DNA of 64,000 nt from Polynucleobacter antarcticus (GCF_013307245.1 NZ_CP028941.1:1550001-1614000); one strand, 5' to 3'. Numbered from the stretch's first letter, positions 47,821 through 58,114 are shown. Numbers and translations are program-made. Notes: generated by a model not told the origin, from the sequence alone.

Positions 47821-48807
47821 TTAATACTTGACAGCTACTGCACCCCAGGCAAAACCACCGCCCACACCCTCTAGCAGGAGGTGTTGCCCCCGCTGAATTT
47901 GGCCCGAGCGCACGCCCGCATCTAAGGCAAGGGGAATAGAAGCTGCAGAGGTATTGCCATGCTCATGGACAGTGACGATCACTTTATCCATCGACATACC
48001 CATCTTACGAGCCGTGCTCTCCATAATCCGAATATTCGCTTGATGGGGCACCAACCAATCAATCTGCTCAGGCTTCAATTGGGCTTTTTCCAAAACTTCA
48101 TGTGCGACTTGCTCGAGCACCTTCACTGCCAATTTAAATACTGCAGGACCATCCATCGTCATAAAAGGAGAGCCATGCACTTCTCCATGACCAGCGCGCC
48201 CAGGCACACATAAAATATCACGTTGACTGCCATCCGCATGCAAAGCGGTAGCCAATATACCAGGCTCACTTGAGGCCTCTAGCACGACTGCACCAGCGCC
48301 ATCACCAAACAAAACAGAGGTAGTACGGTCTTCGAAATTTAAAATACGAGAAAAAGTTTCCGCCCCGAGTACCAGCACTTTTTTATACGTGCCGGTTCGA
48401 ATAAATGCATCCGCTATCGCTAGTGCATACGTGAAGCCAGCACACACGGCCTGCACATCAAACGCAGCGCAATGGGTATGCGCACCCAACTTATCTTGCA
48501 CCACACAAGCCGTACTGGGAAATCCACCTAAATGGTCGGGCGTTGAGGTTGCCAAAATAATGAGATCGAGATCTTCAGAAGTGCAACCAGCAACTGTTAA
48601 GGCTGCTTGTGCAGCGCTCACTGCGAGATCGCTCGTGAGTTGATTGTCTGCGGCAAAGTGACGAGCAGAAATACCGCTACGAGTCACAATCCATTCATCG
48701 CTTGTTTCAATACCAATCTTAGCCAAACGCTCCACTAGGTCTTGATTACTTATGCGCTGCTCAGGAAGGTAACTTCCCGTTCCCGCTATACGTGAATACG
48801 TCGTCAT
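47821..48807 (-). CDS. fabH: 3-oxoacyl-[acyl-carrier-protein] synthase III
   Basis: Starts fatty acid synthesis by condensing acetyl-CoA with malonyl-ACP. The 328-residue product has the triad Cys122 ([10 protein letters not shown]), His in [10 protein letters not shown] and Asn in GNTSAAS. Its ATG overlaps the plsX stop by 4 bases, so translation is probably coupled. Confidence 0.97.
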   Translation of the reverse strand: MTTYSRIAGTGSYLPEQRISNQDLVERLAKIGIETSDEWIVTRSGISARHFAADNQLTSDLAVSAAQAALTVAGCTSEDLDLIILATSTPDHLGGFPSTACVVQDKLGAHTHCAAFDVQAVCAGFTYALAIADAFIRTGTYKKVLVLGAETFSRILNFEDRTTSVLFGDGAGAVVLEASSEPGILATALHADGSQRDILCVPGRAGHGEVHGSPFMTMDGPAVFKLAVKVLEQVAHEVLEKAQLKPEQIDWLVPHQANIRIMESTARKMGMSMDKVIVTVHEHGNTSAASIPLALDAGVRSGQIQRGQHLLLEGVGGGFAWGAVAVKY

Positions 48808-49820
48808 AATGATGTTGTCTCCACCACAAAAGCCTGAGCAATACGCTCTACCATGCGATTCTTTGCCGCCTCATAGGCGCGGTCTACAGCAAAGCCAAAT
48901 GCAAAACGATCTGCGGAACCATGGCTCTTAATGACACAGCCCCGTAAACCCAATAATACTGCGCCGTTATACCGACGGTGATCTACCCGTTTGCGAACAC
49001 GCAATAAAGGCACCATAGCGCAGATTGCCATCAATTTGGTCAGCAATGAACGATTAAATTCATGTTTAATCAAGCCGCTCATCATCTTTGCCAAGCCTTC
49101 ACTGGCTTTTAAGACCACGTTCCCAACAAAGCCATCGCACACCACAATATCGGTCGTACCTTTAAAAATATCATCGCCCTCTACGTTGCCGTAAAAGTTT
49201 AAATTGGTTTGATGCAGTAGTTCACCCGTCCGCTTCACTACTTCATTGCCCTTGATGACCTCTTCTCCAATGTTGAGAAGTCCAATCGAAGGATTGGGTA
49301 TGCCATCAATAACTTGCAACATCACATTGGCCATTTGAGCAAACTGCACGAGATGCATCGGCTCACAATCTGAATTAGCACCTAAATCCAACATCGTGGT
49401 ACCAAGGCCTTTTTCATTTGGAATCGCAGCTGCGATAGCCGGACGGTCAACGCCATCTAATGTTTTGAGGATGTAGCGAGAGATCGCCATCAACGCACCC
49501 GTGTTCCCAGAAGAGATGATGGCATCAGCAAGCCCATCCTTCACTTGCGTAATTGCTACGCGCATGGAGGAATCTTTTTTGCGACGCAAAGCTACCTCAA
49601 TGGGATCATCCATTAAGACAACTTCACTAGCGGAAATAATCTGAATGCGCTCCATCGGAGCCTGAGGAAACTCGATCAAGGCTTGCTTGATCAACTCCGC
49701 ATTGCCTACTAGGACAATTTTGACGTCTGAATGTTTTTGGAGAAAATCACAAGATGCAGGAATGGTAACCACCAAGCCATGATCTCCGCCCATAGCATCG
49801 ATCGCAAGTGTGACGCTCAT
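48804..49820 (-). CDS. plsX: phosphate acyltransferase PlsX
   Basis: Converts acyl-ACP to acyl-phosphate, the donor for PlsY in phospholipid synthesis. The 338-residue product starts [11 protein letters not shown] and includes [24 protein letters not shown] and SSGNTGALM, typical of PlsX. It lies 81 bases after rpmF with an intrinsic terminator between them. Confidence 0.96.
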   Translation of the reverse strand: MSVTLAIDAMGGDHGLVVTIPASCDFLQKHSDVKIVLVGNAELIKQALIEFPQAPMERIQIISASEVVLMDDPIEVALRRKKDSSMRVAITQVKDGLADAIISSGNTGALMAISRYILKTLDGVDRPAIAAAIPNEKGLGTTMLDLGANSDCEPMHLVQFAQMANVMLQVIDGIPNPSIGLLNIGEEVIKGNEVVKRTGELLHQTNLNFYGNVEGDDIFKGTTDIVVCDGFVGNVVLKASEGLAKMMSGLIKHEFNRSLLTKLMAICAMVPLLRVRKRVDHRRYNGAVLLGLRGCVIKSHGSADRFAFGFAVDRAYEAAKNRMVERIAQAFVVETTSL

Positions 49821-49854
49821 AAAATGAGTAGTTGCAGCAAGTGGTTAAGTAAAG

Positions 49855-49880
49855 AAAAAGCGGCTTTAAAAGGAGCCGCT
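49855..49880 (-). terminator. intrinsic terminator or attenuator between rpmF and plsX
   Basis: On the minus strand AGCGGCT (49880-49874) pairs with AGCCGCT (49865-49859) around an 8-base loop, followed by TTTTCTTT. It would let rpmF be expressed well above plsX and the fab genes. Confidence 0.8.
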
Positions 49881-49901
49881 TATATCTTTTAGACTAAGAA
49901 A

Positions 49902-50081
49902 TTAGTCGTTTTTAGTTTTAACAACTTTGCGGCCACGGTAGTAGCCATTTGGTGAAATGTGGTGGCGCAAATGGGCTTCACCAGTAGTGGCTTCGACAGC
50001 CGTAGCAGGTGCGGTCAAAAAGTCGTGCGCACGGTGCATGCCACGTTTGGATGGGGATTTTTTATTCTGTTGGACGGCCAT
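49902..50081 (-). CDS. rpmF: 50S ribosomal protein L32
   Basis: A 59-residue basic protein beginning [20 protein letters not shown] and ending in [14 protein letters not shown]. The N-terminal region is the L32 signature. The zinc-binding cysteines found in some L32 proteins are absent (C-minus type), as is common in proteobacteria such as this. It lies between yceD and plsX, the conserved yceD-rpmF-plsX order. Confidence 0.95.
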   Translation of the reverse strand: MAVQQNKKSPSKRGMHRAHDFLTAPATAVEATTGEAHLRHHISPNGYYRGRKVVKTKND

Positions 50082-50174
50082 ATTGAACTCCTAAGCAAGG
50101 CGACATTCTAGCATGGAAAATTCGCTAACTGCTTGATTTATCCTGAAATAAGCCCAACAGTAAACCCATGATTT

Positions 50175-50765
50175 CTACTCTTTTAAAGAATTTTTCTTTA
50201 TATTTTTCAATATGTTAAAGGGGGTTTGCGGCTTTTCAGTTTGATCAGATGCCTCATCAGGGGACCCAAATGAGGAACTGTGCGCCTCACAAGCCCCTTC
50301 AGGATGCTTCGGAATCAGGGGTAAAGACAGCAAGATCTCATCTTCTATTAGCTCTAGTAAGTCAAAATGCTGACTTGCCACCAGAGGCTCTTGCTGGTCA
50401 TCCTCCATGGGATAGGCATCCGCTTCATCCTCATTGGCTACCATCACAAATTGGCGCACCTCAGACACATCCAGTTGGCAATCTTGCAAACAGCGCTGGC
50501 AAACCACTCGGATGCAGCCCTTTAAGCCTAAATGAAGGATTTGACGATGCTCTGAACCCGGAGAATCCAGAAAATGGGTGTCGACCTGCCACTGAAATCC
50601 ATCCCCTGATTCAATCGCAGAGGCCTCCTCCGCCAAGCGCGGTAGGGCGGTAATCTCCAGAAATCCCTCGCCTTTATACGACTGGGGGGCACAAAAATCA
50701 ACCTTGCGCAAAGCACTTGGGTCGGAAGAGAGTTCAACTTGAGGTAAAACTTGATTACGATTCAT
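50175..50765 (-). CDS. yceD: YceD/DUF177 family protein
   Basis: A 196-residue acidic protein of the DUF177 family, linked to 23S rRNA accumulation in E. coli and plants. The CIRVVCQRCLQDC cluster near residue 85 is the family core, and the acidic LLELIEDEILLSLPL segment is also typical. The C-terminal 35 residues are extra and low in complexity. It lies just upstream of rpmF, as in most proteobacteria. No enzymatic activity is known. Confidence 0.88.
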   Translation of the reverse strand: MNRNQVLPQVELSSDPSALRKVDFCAPQSYKGEGFLEITALPRLAEEASAIESGDGFQWQVDTHFLDSPGSEHRQILHLGLKGCIRVVCQRCLQDCQLDVSEVRQFVMVANEDEADAYPMEDDQQEPLVASQHFDLLELIEDEILLSLPLIPKHPEGACEAHSSSFGSPDEASDQTEKPQTPFNILKNIKKNSLKE

Positions 50766-50808
50766 AGCATGAGTCTAATTGATGGCCTTCGTGAAAGCAT
50801 ATGAGTTG

Positions 50809-51402
50809 ATGGGTAATCCAGTGAAAAAGTTGATTTTGGCATCGACCTCGGTATATCGCCGTGAACTCTTGGAACGCCTAGGCATTCCCTTTACAGTCGT
50901 CTCACCCCAAGTGGATGAGACTCCACTCCCCGGTGAAACCACCACTGATTTAGCCTTGAGGCTAGCAAAAGCAAAAGCGGCGGCTGTAGCCAAAGATCAC
51001 CCTGAGGCTTGGGTGATTGGCTCTGACCAGGTTGCTGACTTATGCGGTGCTGCGATCGGTAAGCCCGGAAACTTTGAACGGGCAAAGGCGCAACTGCAAC
51101 TCATGCGCGGCGCTACGGTAACCTTTCAGACGGCATTGTGTTTGATGCATGGCTATCAAGAGACCACTTTGAATGTCCCCACTGAAGTGAAGTTTCGTGA
51201 TCTGCCTGACGCAGCATTGGAAGCGTATCTTTTGGCCGAGCAGCCTTATGATTGTGCCGGTAGTGCCAAGTCTGAAGGCATGGGGATCGCTTTATTAGAG
51301 AGTATTAAGAGTGATGATCCTACTGCCTTGATAGGCTTACCCTTAATTGCTCTGAGCGGCCTATTAAGAAATGCAGGCTTTGCGATCCCACATCAGGATT
51401 AA
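50809..51402 (+). CDS. Maf-like nucleotide pyrophosphatase (YceF type)
   Basis: A 197-residue house-cleaning enzyme of the Maf family, most similar to E. coli YceF, which hydrolyses 7-methyl-GTP. Family motifs are LILASTSVYRRELLERL, VDETPLPGE, GSDQVADL and FRDLPDAALEAYL, then AGSAKSEGMGIALLE. The ATG at 50809 puts the first beta strand at the family position. Starts at 50782 (ATG) or 50779 (TTG) would add about ten residues. It is divergent from yceD. Confidence 0.9.
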   Translation: MGNPVKKLILASTSVYRRELLERLGIPFTVVSPQVDETPLPGETTTDLALRLAKAKAAAVAKDHPEAWVIGSDQVADLCGAAIGKPGNFERAKAQLQLMRGATVTFQTALCLMHGYQETTLNVPTEVKFRDLPDAALEAYLLAEQPYDCAGSAKSEGMGIALLESIKSDDPTALIGLPLIALSGLLRNAGFAIPHQD

Positions 51403-51454
51403 AGTAGCGACAAAAGAAAAAATAAAAAAGTTATTGAAAAGAATTTACAAAAAT

Positions 51455-52228
51455 ATGAGCGCATCACTAGGCACCCTCTTTTTAATTCCAAATACCTTGG
51501 GGGATGAGTCTCGCGCCGAACAATTGCCTTGGGTTCTACCCAGAGAAACCATCGCACAAACAGCCAAGCTCGTCCATTGGGTTGTGGAAGATGCTAAGAC
51601 TGCACGGGCTTTTTTGAAAGCCGTTGATAGCGTTACGCCACTTGTATGCAGTATTCAAGAAATGCAAATGAGTGAATGGCGTGGAGTGGCACGCAATGCA
51701 AAATATGGTGATGCTGTAAAACCCCTCGATTTACTCAAGCCCTTAATGCATGGCAAAGATATGGGTTTAATGTCAGAGGCGGGCGTACCAGGAGTGGCAG
51801 ACCCTGGAGCTGAAATAGTATTAGCGGCCCATAAACTGGGTGCTAAAGTAAAGCCTTTAGTCGGCCCAAGCTCTATTCTGTTGGGTTTAATGGCGAGCGG
51901 TTTAAATGGGCAACGCTTTGCGTTTCAGGGATACATTCCCCATAATGCGCAAGATCGTATTGCCAAACTTAAATACCTAGAAACCGAATCTAGAAAATTA
52001 CAGCAAACTCAAATTTGGATTGAGACGCCTTATCGCAATACCGCCATGCTGATGGCTTGCCTCAATACGCTGGCGCCCCAGTCACTTCTTTGCATTGGAA
52101 TGGATCTGAGTCTCGCAACGGAAACTATTACAACGCTACCTATCGCGGATTGGCGTAAGCGCTTTCCGAATGAGGCTGCCTGCACTTCTCTACAAAACCG
52201 ACCAGCAGTATTTCTACTGCTAGCTTAG
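51455..52228 (+). CDS. RsmI-like SAM-dependent methyltransferase (tetrapyrrole methylase fold)
   Basis: A 257-residue protein of the tetrapyrrole methylase superfamily. GKDMGLMSEAGVPGVADPGAEIV and the VGPSSILLGLMASGL stretch match RsmI, which methylates the ribose of C1402 in 16S rRNA. The N-terminal GTLFLIPNTLGD differs from true RsmI and fits a separate RsmI-like group of unknown target. The start at 51455 is chosen because the upstream frame (from 51371) overlaps the Maf gene and adds 28 basic residues with no match. Confidence 0.85.
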   Translation: MSASLGTLFLIPNTLGDESRAEQLPWVLPRETIAQTAKLVHWVVEDAKTARAFLKAVDSVTPLVCSIQEMQMSEWRGVARNAKYGDAVKPLDLLKPLMHGKDMGLMSEAGVPGVADPGAEIVLAAHKLGAKVKPLVGPSSILLGLMASGLNGQRFAFQGYIPHNAQDRIAKLKYLETESRKLQQTQIWIETPYRNTAMLMACLNTLAPQSLLCIGMDLSLATETITTLPIADWRKRFPNEAACTSLQNRPAVFLLLA

Positions 52229-52233
52229 GTAGG

Positions 52234-53193
52234 CTACTTTAAATCTGGCGTCTTGATCAACGCTTTACCAGCAGCAGTTCCCACTTCAGCACCAAAGCGT
52301 TTTGCTACGCGCTCCGCAAAGTTTTCTTTCATGGTGTAGTCCAGAATATCGGGGGCCTTAAAAACATCCCGTGCTACGGTATCGACAGTGCCATAACCAT
52401 CAACCAGACCTACTTTGATAGCTTGTTCGCCATTCCAAACACGGCCTGAAAACATATCGGCGGTTTCTTTTAAGCGATCACCGCGCCCTGCTTTAACAAC
52501 ATCAATAAATTGCTGATGAATTTCATCGATCATATTTTTGAGCATCTCTACTTGCTTTGGATTTTCCTTGGAGAATGGATCCATCATCCCTTTGTTAGAT
52601 CCGGCAGTGATCATACGGCGCGTGACACCCAATTTTTCCATCAAGCCCGTAAAACCAAAGCCTTCCATGATGACGCCAATCGAGCCTACCAAACTAGCCT
52701 TATCCACCAAAATTTGATCCGCAGCTACCGCAACGTAATAACCACCTGAAGCGCAAATATCCTCTACAACTGCATAAAAGGGTTTACTGGGATAGAGTTT
52801 GCGCAAACGCTGAATCTCATCGTTAATCATGCCGGCCTGAACGGGTGAGCCCCCAGGGCTGTTGATACGTAATATCACACCAACACTATGCTGATTCTCA
52901 AAAGCAGAGGTTAAAGAAGCATTAATGTCCAAAGCATTCGCCATAGAACTGGAAGAGATCTCACCCTCTAGTGTTACCAAAGCAGTGTGCTTCTCAGAGT
53001 TCATACCGCGCCCAGGGATCTCAAAATCAAAGAGCGCCAGGATCACACCCACAAAGACAACGAGGGTGAGTACCCGCAAAACTGCTTTCCAGCGGCGCGC
53101 TTTGCGAGTCTCTTTTAAATTTTCTAGTAGCAAATGCTCTAGGGCTTGACGCTCCCAGTTCGGATTTGCATTGTCAGGCTGAGATTGATCCAT
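52234..53193 (-). CDS. sppA: S49 family signal peptide peptidase (SppA)
   Basis: A membrane-anchored serine protease that degrades leftover signal peptides. The 319-residue protein has one transmembrane segment near 37-56 with the catalytic domain outside. Ser149 (DICASGGYYVAV) and Lys201 (GSNKGMMDPF) are 52 residues apart, the spacing of the Bacillus SppA dyad. It is the short, single-domain form, not the 600-residue E. coli form. It follows gph by 23 bases. Confidence 0.93.
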   Translation of the reverse strand: MDQSQPDNANPNWERQALEHLLLENLKETRKARRWKAVLRVLTLVVFVGVILALFDFEIPGRGMNSEKHTALVTLEGEISSSSMANALDINASLTSAFENQHSVGVILRINSPGGSPVQAGMINDEIQRLRKLYPSKPFYAVVEDICASGGYYVAVAADQILVDKASLVGSIGVIMEGFGFTGLMEKLGVTRRMITAGSNKGMMDPFSKENPKQVEMLKNMIDEIHQQFIDVVKAGRGDRLKETADMFSGRVWNGEQAIKVGLVDGYGTVDTVARDVFKAPDILDYTMKENFAERVAKRFGAEVGTAAGKALIKTPDLK

Positions 53194-53216
53194 CTGATGT
53201 ATTCCTTGATAACAAA

Positions 53217-53900
53217 CTAGTTAATGGTGAGATTGTGATTGAGCCATTGAGATAATTGTGCAACATCATCCACATGAATAAGAGAAGGAGATTCTTTTAA
53301 GGTCTGCGGGGGATGTGCACCGTAAGTTACTGCGACAGCATCGACACCTGCATTGGCAGCCATGTCCAAATCATGCGTAGTGTCCCCAATCATCAACATA
53401 CGCCGCATGGGCACTTGCATCACATCGGATAACTCTAATAGCATTCCAGGATGTGGCTTTGAAAAAGACTCATCTGCAGTGCGCGTTTCATGAAAGACAT
53501 GACCAATTTGATGATGCTGCAAAGATCGATCTAAGCCCACGCGAGATTTTCCGGTAGCTACTCCTAATAAGTAACCATCCTCTCGCAAGCTTTCTAAGAG
53601 CTCACGAATCCCTGGAAATAAATGGAGCTCGTGGTCTTTAGCGAGGTAATGAAAACGAAAGCGCTCTGTTAACTTAGGAAAGTGTGCTGGCTCAATCCAA
53701 GGCACTGCGCGCCTTAGCGAGTCCTGAATACCCAAGCCGATCACAGAGCTTGCTAAAGAATCATCTGGCTCTTTAAAACCTAAGTCTCGACATGCTTGCT
53801 GAATGCATTGAACAATCGTTGGCGTGGAATCCATAATCGTGCCATCCCAATCCCACACAATGAGGTCATAACGTCTTTCGGGCACTTTATCTTCCATCAT
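53217..53900 (-). CDS. gph: HAD hydrolase, phosphoglycolate phosphatase-like
   Basis: A 227-residue haloacid dehalogenase phosphatase. Motif I is VWDWDGTIMDST with Asp17 and Asp19, motif II is GVATGKS, motif III is SKPHPGMLLE, and motif IV is MIGDTTHDLDMAANAG. A Gph-like role in removing 2-phosphoglycolate is likely but other phosphate esters are possible. Its start overlaps the rluC stop by 4 bases (ATGA). Confidence 0.88.
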   Translation of the reverse strand: MMEDKVPERRYDLIVWDWDGTIMDSTPTIVQCIQQACRDLGFKEPDDSLASSVIGLGIQDSLRRAVPWIEPAHFPKLTERFRFHYLAKDHELHLFPGIRELLESLREDGYLLGVATGKSRVGLDRSLQHHQIGHVFHETRTADESFSKPHPGMLLELSDVMQVPMRRMLMIGDTTHDLDMAANAGVDAVAVTYGAHPPQTLKESPSLIHVDDVAQLSQWLNHNLTIN

Positions 53901-54916
53901 TTTTCAGTCGAGACTTCGAAGGTTTTGATCATGGCAGCAAATTCTGGAGGTAAGGGAGATTCAATGCGCATCTTTTCACCGGTTCGGGGGTGGATAAAGC
54001 CCGCTAAGTGGGCATGCAAGTACAAACGCTTGGATTTCACAACTTTATCTTGATCCTCAAATCCATACTTGTCGTCACCCAAAATAGCATGACCCAACTT
54101 TTGTAGATGCACGCGAATTTGATGAGTACGCCCCGTTTTGAGTTGAGCTTCCGCCAAAGTGATGGTAGCGTTTTCACGTTTCATGACTTTAACAACACGC
54201 AAAGCAGTGTGACTTGGCAAGCCATCCGGATCAACTCGCACCCGGCGCTCACCATTCGCTAGTAAATACTTATGCAGTGGAAATTTAAGCTGCATGACAC
54301 CTGCCTCTTGAATCACTTCACCATGTGCAAGCAAGTAATAGCGCTTATCTGTCTGACCTTCACGAATTTGTCGATGCAGTTCTACTAAAGCACTCCGCTT
54401 CTTTGCCAGCAGCAACACACCAGAAGTATCTCGATCTAAGCGATGGACCAATTCTAAAAAATTCAGTTCGGGACGGGTAATACGAAGGGTTTCGATCACA
54501 CCCAGAACAATTCCAGAGCCGCCATGAACTGCTAAACCAGCGGGTTTATTGACGATCAGCAGAGCCTCATCCTCATAAAGAATCGGCATTTTGTCAGAGT
54601 ACCCGCGCGCTCGAGACTTGGTTTGAGCGCTATTTACTGCGGCCATTTGTGCGGGCTCTGCCAGGCGAACAGGGGGCACCCGCACGATGTCTCCCTCAAT
54701 TAAGCGAGTAGTCGGCTCTGCCCTCTTTTTGTTTACCCGCACCTCGCCAGAGCGAATAATGCGATAAACGTGGCTTTTTGGAACCCCTTTTGCCCAACGT
54801 AATAGGTAGTTATCTAAGCGCTGGCCAGCCTCTTCCGGCCCCACTGTCTGAAGTAGGACAACTAGGGGAATCGGTGTTTTTGACTGCGGGGGATTAGAAA
54901 TGGGGTCGGATTTCAT
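53897..54916 (-). CDS. rluC: 23S rRNA pseudouridine synthase RluC
   Basis: Makes pseudouridine at positions 955, 2504 and 2580 of 23S rRNA. The 339-residue product has an N-terminal S4 domain (QRLDNYLLRWAKGVPKSHVYRII) and the catalytic aspartate in HRLDRDTSGVLLLAK, then GRTHQIRVHLQKLGH. The gene order rne-(divergent)-rluC-gph-sppA is conserved in betaproteobacteria. Confidence 0.94.
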   Translation of the reverse strand: MKSDPISNPPQSKTPIPLVVLLQTVGPEEAGQRLDNYLLRWAKGVPKSHVYRIIRSGEVRVNKKRAEPTTRLIEGDIVRVPPVRLAEPAQMAAVNSAQTKSRARGYSDKMPILYEDEALLIVNKPAGLAVHGGSGIVLGVIETLRITRPELNFLELVHRLDRDTSGVLLLAKKRSALVELHRQIREGQTDKRYYLLAHGEVIQEAGVMQLKFPLHKYLLANGERRVRVDPDGLPSHTALRVVKVMKRENATITLAEAQLKTGRTHQIRVHLQKLGHAILGDDKYGFEDQDKVVKSKRLYLHAHLAGFIHPRTGEKMRIESPLPPEFAAMIKTFEVSTEK

Positions 54917-55369
54917 GATTTATTTCTCTCGCCACCTTAGCGAGGAACTCAACAATACCCCATTGTCATTCAACTTGTGCCGTATAATCAATGATCTAGC
55001 TAATCAATATTAGTTAGATTCCAGCCTCATGCAGGCTTGGATAGTGGAGCTTGGAGTCGCCCTTAATAGACTCCCGGGGTTGCCCCTCCCCCGTTTAATG
55101 AGGCGCAGGGTTGGTGTGCCGTATGCCGCGACCCGCATTAGAAGACAGTTTTCAGGCGCGCGCCTGCATTGATGACCTAAAGGAGGTCTCTGCGGCGATC
55201 GTCAAGTGTGGCACCGATTTAATCAACATTGAACTCGGTGTTCTAGGCAATATATGCCTAGATTTGTTTGATCCACACTACAAAAACCGCTACTGGGTGT
55301 AACCCGAAGCGGTATCTAAATTGTCCCTAACGCAACGCGCAGCGACGCACTCCCCAATAGGAGAGTGTT
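54917..55369 (+). ncRNA. structured 5' leader of RNase E mRNA
   Basis: A 453-base gene-free stretch. A perfect TATAAT at 54983-54988 gives an expected start near 54995 and a leader of about 375 bases. It holds many hairpins: CCAGCCT/AGGC-T-TGG at 55021-55040; GGAGTC/GACTCC at 55053-55074; GGGG/CCCC at 55076-55086; CAGGCGCGCGCCTG at 55153-55166. AGTGTGG (55205-55211) pairs with CCACACT (55273-55279) to enclose two hairpins, CACCGA/TCGGTG (55212-55240) and CTAGGCA/TGCCTAG (55243-55261), a three-way junction. ACCGCT/AGCGGT with inner GGGT/ACCC follows at 55286-55313. CTCC at 55350-55353 can pair with the ribosome binding site GGAG. E. coli rne has a similar long autoregulatory leader. Confidence 0.65.
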
Positions 55370-58021
55370 ATGAAACGCATGTTATTTAATGCAACTCAAC
55401 AAGAAGAGTTGCGGGTTGCCATCGTCGATGGTCAAAAACTCATCGATATCGATATCGAAGCTGCCGGTCGTGAACAACGCAAAGGCAATATTTACAAAGG
55501 TGTAATTACGCGCATTGAGCCATCGCTCGAAGCATGTTTTGTTAATTACGGCGAAGAGCGTCATGGCTTTTTGCCATTTAAAGAAGTGGCCCGTACCTAC
55601 TTTAAAGAGGGTGTAGATGTCCGTAACGCCTCTATTAAAGAAGCATTGCGTGAAGGCCAAGAAATTATTGTTCAAGTAGAAAAAGAAGAGCGCGGACAAA
55701 AAGGCGCCGCTCTGACCTCCTTTATCTCCCTAGCAGGCCGTTATTTGGTATTAATGCCTAATAATCCCCGTGGAGGTGGTGTATCTCGCCGCATTGAAGG
55801 TGAGGACCGTCAAGAACTCCGTGAGGCTATGGCTCAATTAGAAGTATCGGATGGCATGAGCATCATTGCTCGCACTGCCGGTATTGGCCGTGATGCAACT
55901 GAATTGCAGTGGGACTTAAGTTACCTCATGCAGTTATGGGGTGCGATTGATGAGGCTGCAAAAGCCAACTCTGCACCTTTATTGATTTACCTCGAATCTA
56001 GCTTAGTGATTCGTGCGATTCGGGATTACTTCCAGCCAGATATTGGCGAGATTCTCATCGATACGGATGATATTTACGAGCAAGCTGCGGCATTTATGTC
56101 GGTTGTGATGCCAGATAACCTGCCAAGGGTAAAGCGCTATCAGGACGATGTCCCTTTGTTCTCGCGTTTTCAAATTGAGCATCAGATTGAAACCGCTTAC
56201 TCACGTACAGTGCCCCTACCCTCTGGCGGCGCGATTGTGATTGATCACACAGAAGCGTTGGTTTCTGTGGACGTCAACTCCGCACGTGCTACCCGTGGTT
56301 CAGATATTGAAGAAACCGCCACTCGCACAAATCTAGAAGCTGCCGATGAAATTGCCCGTCAAGCACGTTTGCGTGACTTGGGTGGATTAATCGTGATCGA
56401 CTTCATTGATATGGAATCGAGTAAAGCGCAGAAGGATGTCGAGAATCGCCTACGTGATGCCTTGCGTCATGACCGTGCTCGCGTTCAGATGGGCAAGATT
56501 TCAAAATTTGGCCTGATGGAAATGTCGCGCCAACGTTTACGTCCTGCGCTTTCCGAAGGTAGCCACGTTACCTGCCCACGCTGTAACGGCACTGGCCATA
56601 TTCGGGATACTGAATCCTCTGCATTGCAAGTTCTGCGGATTATTCAAGAAGAGGCCATGAAAGAAAATACGGCTGCTATTCATACACAGGTGCCTGTTGA
56701 AGTCGCTGCGTTCCTATTAAATGAGAAGCGTGCCGAAGTGATCAAGATTGAGTCACGCTTTAAAGTCAATGTCCTCATGATTCCGAATAAGCATTTGGAG
56801 ACACCGCATTACAAACTAGAGCGCTTACGTCACGATGATCCACGCCTTGATGATCAAAAAGCCAGCTATGTTATGGCTGAAGAAGCTGCTCGTGAACTCG
56901 AGACAGATACTGCTGTCAGTCAGAAAGATGCAGAAGTCAAAGCCCGCCCTGAAGCTGCTGTAAAAGGCATCACTCCAAATCAGCCAGCTCCTGTCAGCCA
57001 ACCACGTCCAGCGCGAGTTGAGAAAACCACTGTCGAGAGCACAGGTGGATTCTTTGGATTTATCAAAGGCTTGTTCTCTTCATCACCAGCGCCAGAGGTA
57101 AAACCTGCCCCTAGTGCACCGCGTGGTCGTAACGCCAATAACCGCAATGGCAGTAGTAATGCCAATGGTAATCGTGGTCGTGGTCGTCGTGGTGAGCGCA
57201 ATGATCGCGGTGAGCGTCCAGCCGAGGGTGCAGCAGCAGGCGCCGAAGGTACAAGCGCACCACGTGAAGCGGGATCAGGCAGAGGTCGCCAAGACGGTCG
57301 TAACCGAAATGGTAATAATGGCAATCGCAATCAAAACAACCCTAAACCAGAAAATCCAGCCGCAGTAACACCGGCTACTGAGAATGCATCAGGACCTGAA
57401 TCTACTACGGGTGTTGACGGTGAAGAGCATCGTGGTCGTGGTCGCAACCGTCGTGGTCGTGGTCGTGGGCAACGCGGTGAACGTACAGAGGGAAATGAAA
57501 ATAATGAGAATGTAAGTGCAACAGCAGCAGTCAGCACTACTTTCTCAGGACCTCCTGCAGGAATGGCTGGCGCATCTGCCTCTATGCCGATGCAAAACCT
57601 TTCACAAAGTTTCAACGCTCCCATCGTTTCTGTGTCTTTAGCCTCTAATGCAGTCAAAACACGTGCTCCTCGCGAACCCAGAGAGCCACGTGCACCACGC
57701 CAAAGCAATCGTTCGACTAATACTTCTTCAGAAGTGATGACACCATCTTCGCCAGCGCCAGCAGCGCCAGCGATTGAAGTCATTGCCAAGCCAATGCCTG
57801 AGCTTCCTAAAGTCGCCTTCCAGGCACTGGAAGAAAAGCCTTTGCATAACGTGATTGAGTCTGCTGGCATGGTCTGGGTAGCTACTGATACCAGCAAGCA
57901 ATCTTCAATACAGATTGAGCCAGAAACTGTCAAACTCGGAAGAACACCTAAGCCAGCAGTCAGCGTCTCTGCTGCCCCAATGGTCATGGTTGAAACCGGC
58001 GGTCCAGAAAACAAGGTGTAA
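55370..58021 (+). CDS. rne: ribonuclease E
   Basis: The main endonuclease of mRNA decay and the scaffold of the degradosome. Of 883 residues, the N-terminal 510 form the catalytic half: an S1 domain ([23 protein letters not shown]), the 5' sensor, the DNase I-like domain with catalytic aspartates in VSVDVNSA and LIVIDFIDM, and the Zn-link CPRCNGTGH. The C-terminal half is low in complexity, with two Arg-Gly-rich blocks (about residues 583-600 and 685-705) that should bind RNA. The amphipathic membrane anchor and enolase site of E. coli are not recognisable. AGGAGAG precedes the ATG. Confidence 0.96.
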   Translation: MKRMLFNATQQEELRVAIVDGQKLIDIDIEAAGREQRKGNIYKGVITRIEPSLEACFVNYGEERHGFLPFKEVARTYFKEGVDVRNASIKEALREGQEIIVQVEKEERGQKGAALTSFISLAGRYLVLMPNNPRGGGVSRRIEGEDRQELREAMAQLEVSDGMSIIARTAGIGRDATELQWDLSYLMQLWGAIDEAAKANSAPLLIYLESSLVIRAIRDYFQPDIGEILIDTDDIYEQAAAFMSVVMPDNLPRVKRYQDDVPLFSRFQIEHQIETAYSRTVPLPSGGAIVIDHTEALVSVDVNSARATRGSDIEETATRTNLEAADEIARQARLRDLGGLIVIDFIDMESSKAQKDVENRLRDALRHDRARVQMGKISKFGLMEMSRQRLRPALSEGSHVTCPRCNGTGHIRDTESSALQVLRIIQEEAMKENTAAIHTQVPVEVAAFLLNEKRAEVIKIESRFKVNVLMIPNKHLETPHYKLERLRHDDPRLDDQKASYVMAEEAARELETDTAVSQKDAEVKARPEAAVKGITPNQPAPVSQPRPARVEKTTVESTGGFFGFIKGLFSSSPAPEVKPAPSAPRGRNANNRNGSSNANGNRGRGRRGERNDRGERPAEGAAAGAEGTSAPREAGSGRGRQDGRNRNGNNGNRNQNNPKPENPAAVTPATENASGPESTTGVDGEEHRGRGRNRRGRGRGQRGERTEGNENNENVSATAAVSTTFSGPPAGMAGASASMPMQNLSQSFNAPIVSVSLASNAVKTRAPREPREPRAPRQSNRSTNTSSEVMTPSSPAPAAPAIEVIAKPMPELPKVAFQALEEKPLHNVIESAGMVWVATDTSKQSSIQIEPETVKLGRTPKPAVSVSAAPMVMVETGGPENKV

Positions 58022-58034
58022 TGTTATTTCTCTG

Positions 58035-58080
58035 AACTACTATTTACCCAGCTAGCAACTTACGAGGGTATGTAGTAGTT
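58035..58080 (+). other. long hairpin between rne and moaA
   Basis: AACTACTATTTACCC (58035-58049) pairs with GGGTATGTAGTAGTT (58066-58080) over 15 bp with two mismatches and a 16-base loop. No T-run follows. It may stabilise the rne 3' end or mark a processing site, and moaA begins 34 bases on. Confidence 0.5.
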
Positions 58081-58114
58081 TGGTAGAAACACTGTTTTAT
58101 ACCCATAATGAGCC

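Noticed and set aside
50249..50653. 134-codon frame antisense to yceD
   Set aside because: It is Pro/His/Ser-rich with no start signal and fully covered by yceD.
55111..55302. 63-codon open frame in the rne leader
   Set aside because: It overlaps the three-way-junction structure, has no recognisable motif and no ribosome binding site. The structured RNA explains the stretch better.
57331..58014. Long antisense frame (227 codons) opposite the RNase E tail, and a second one at 56980-57330
   Set aside because: They are by-products of the low-complexity GC-richer repeats of rne. The translations are Pro/Arg-rich with no domain.
58021..58114. Moco riboswitch before moaA
   Set aside because: The stretch is too short and its one hairpin does not resemble the multi-stem Moco element.
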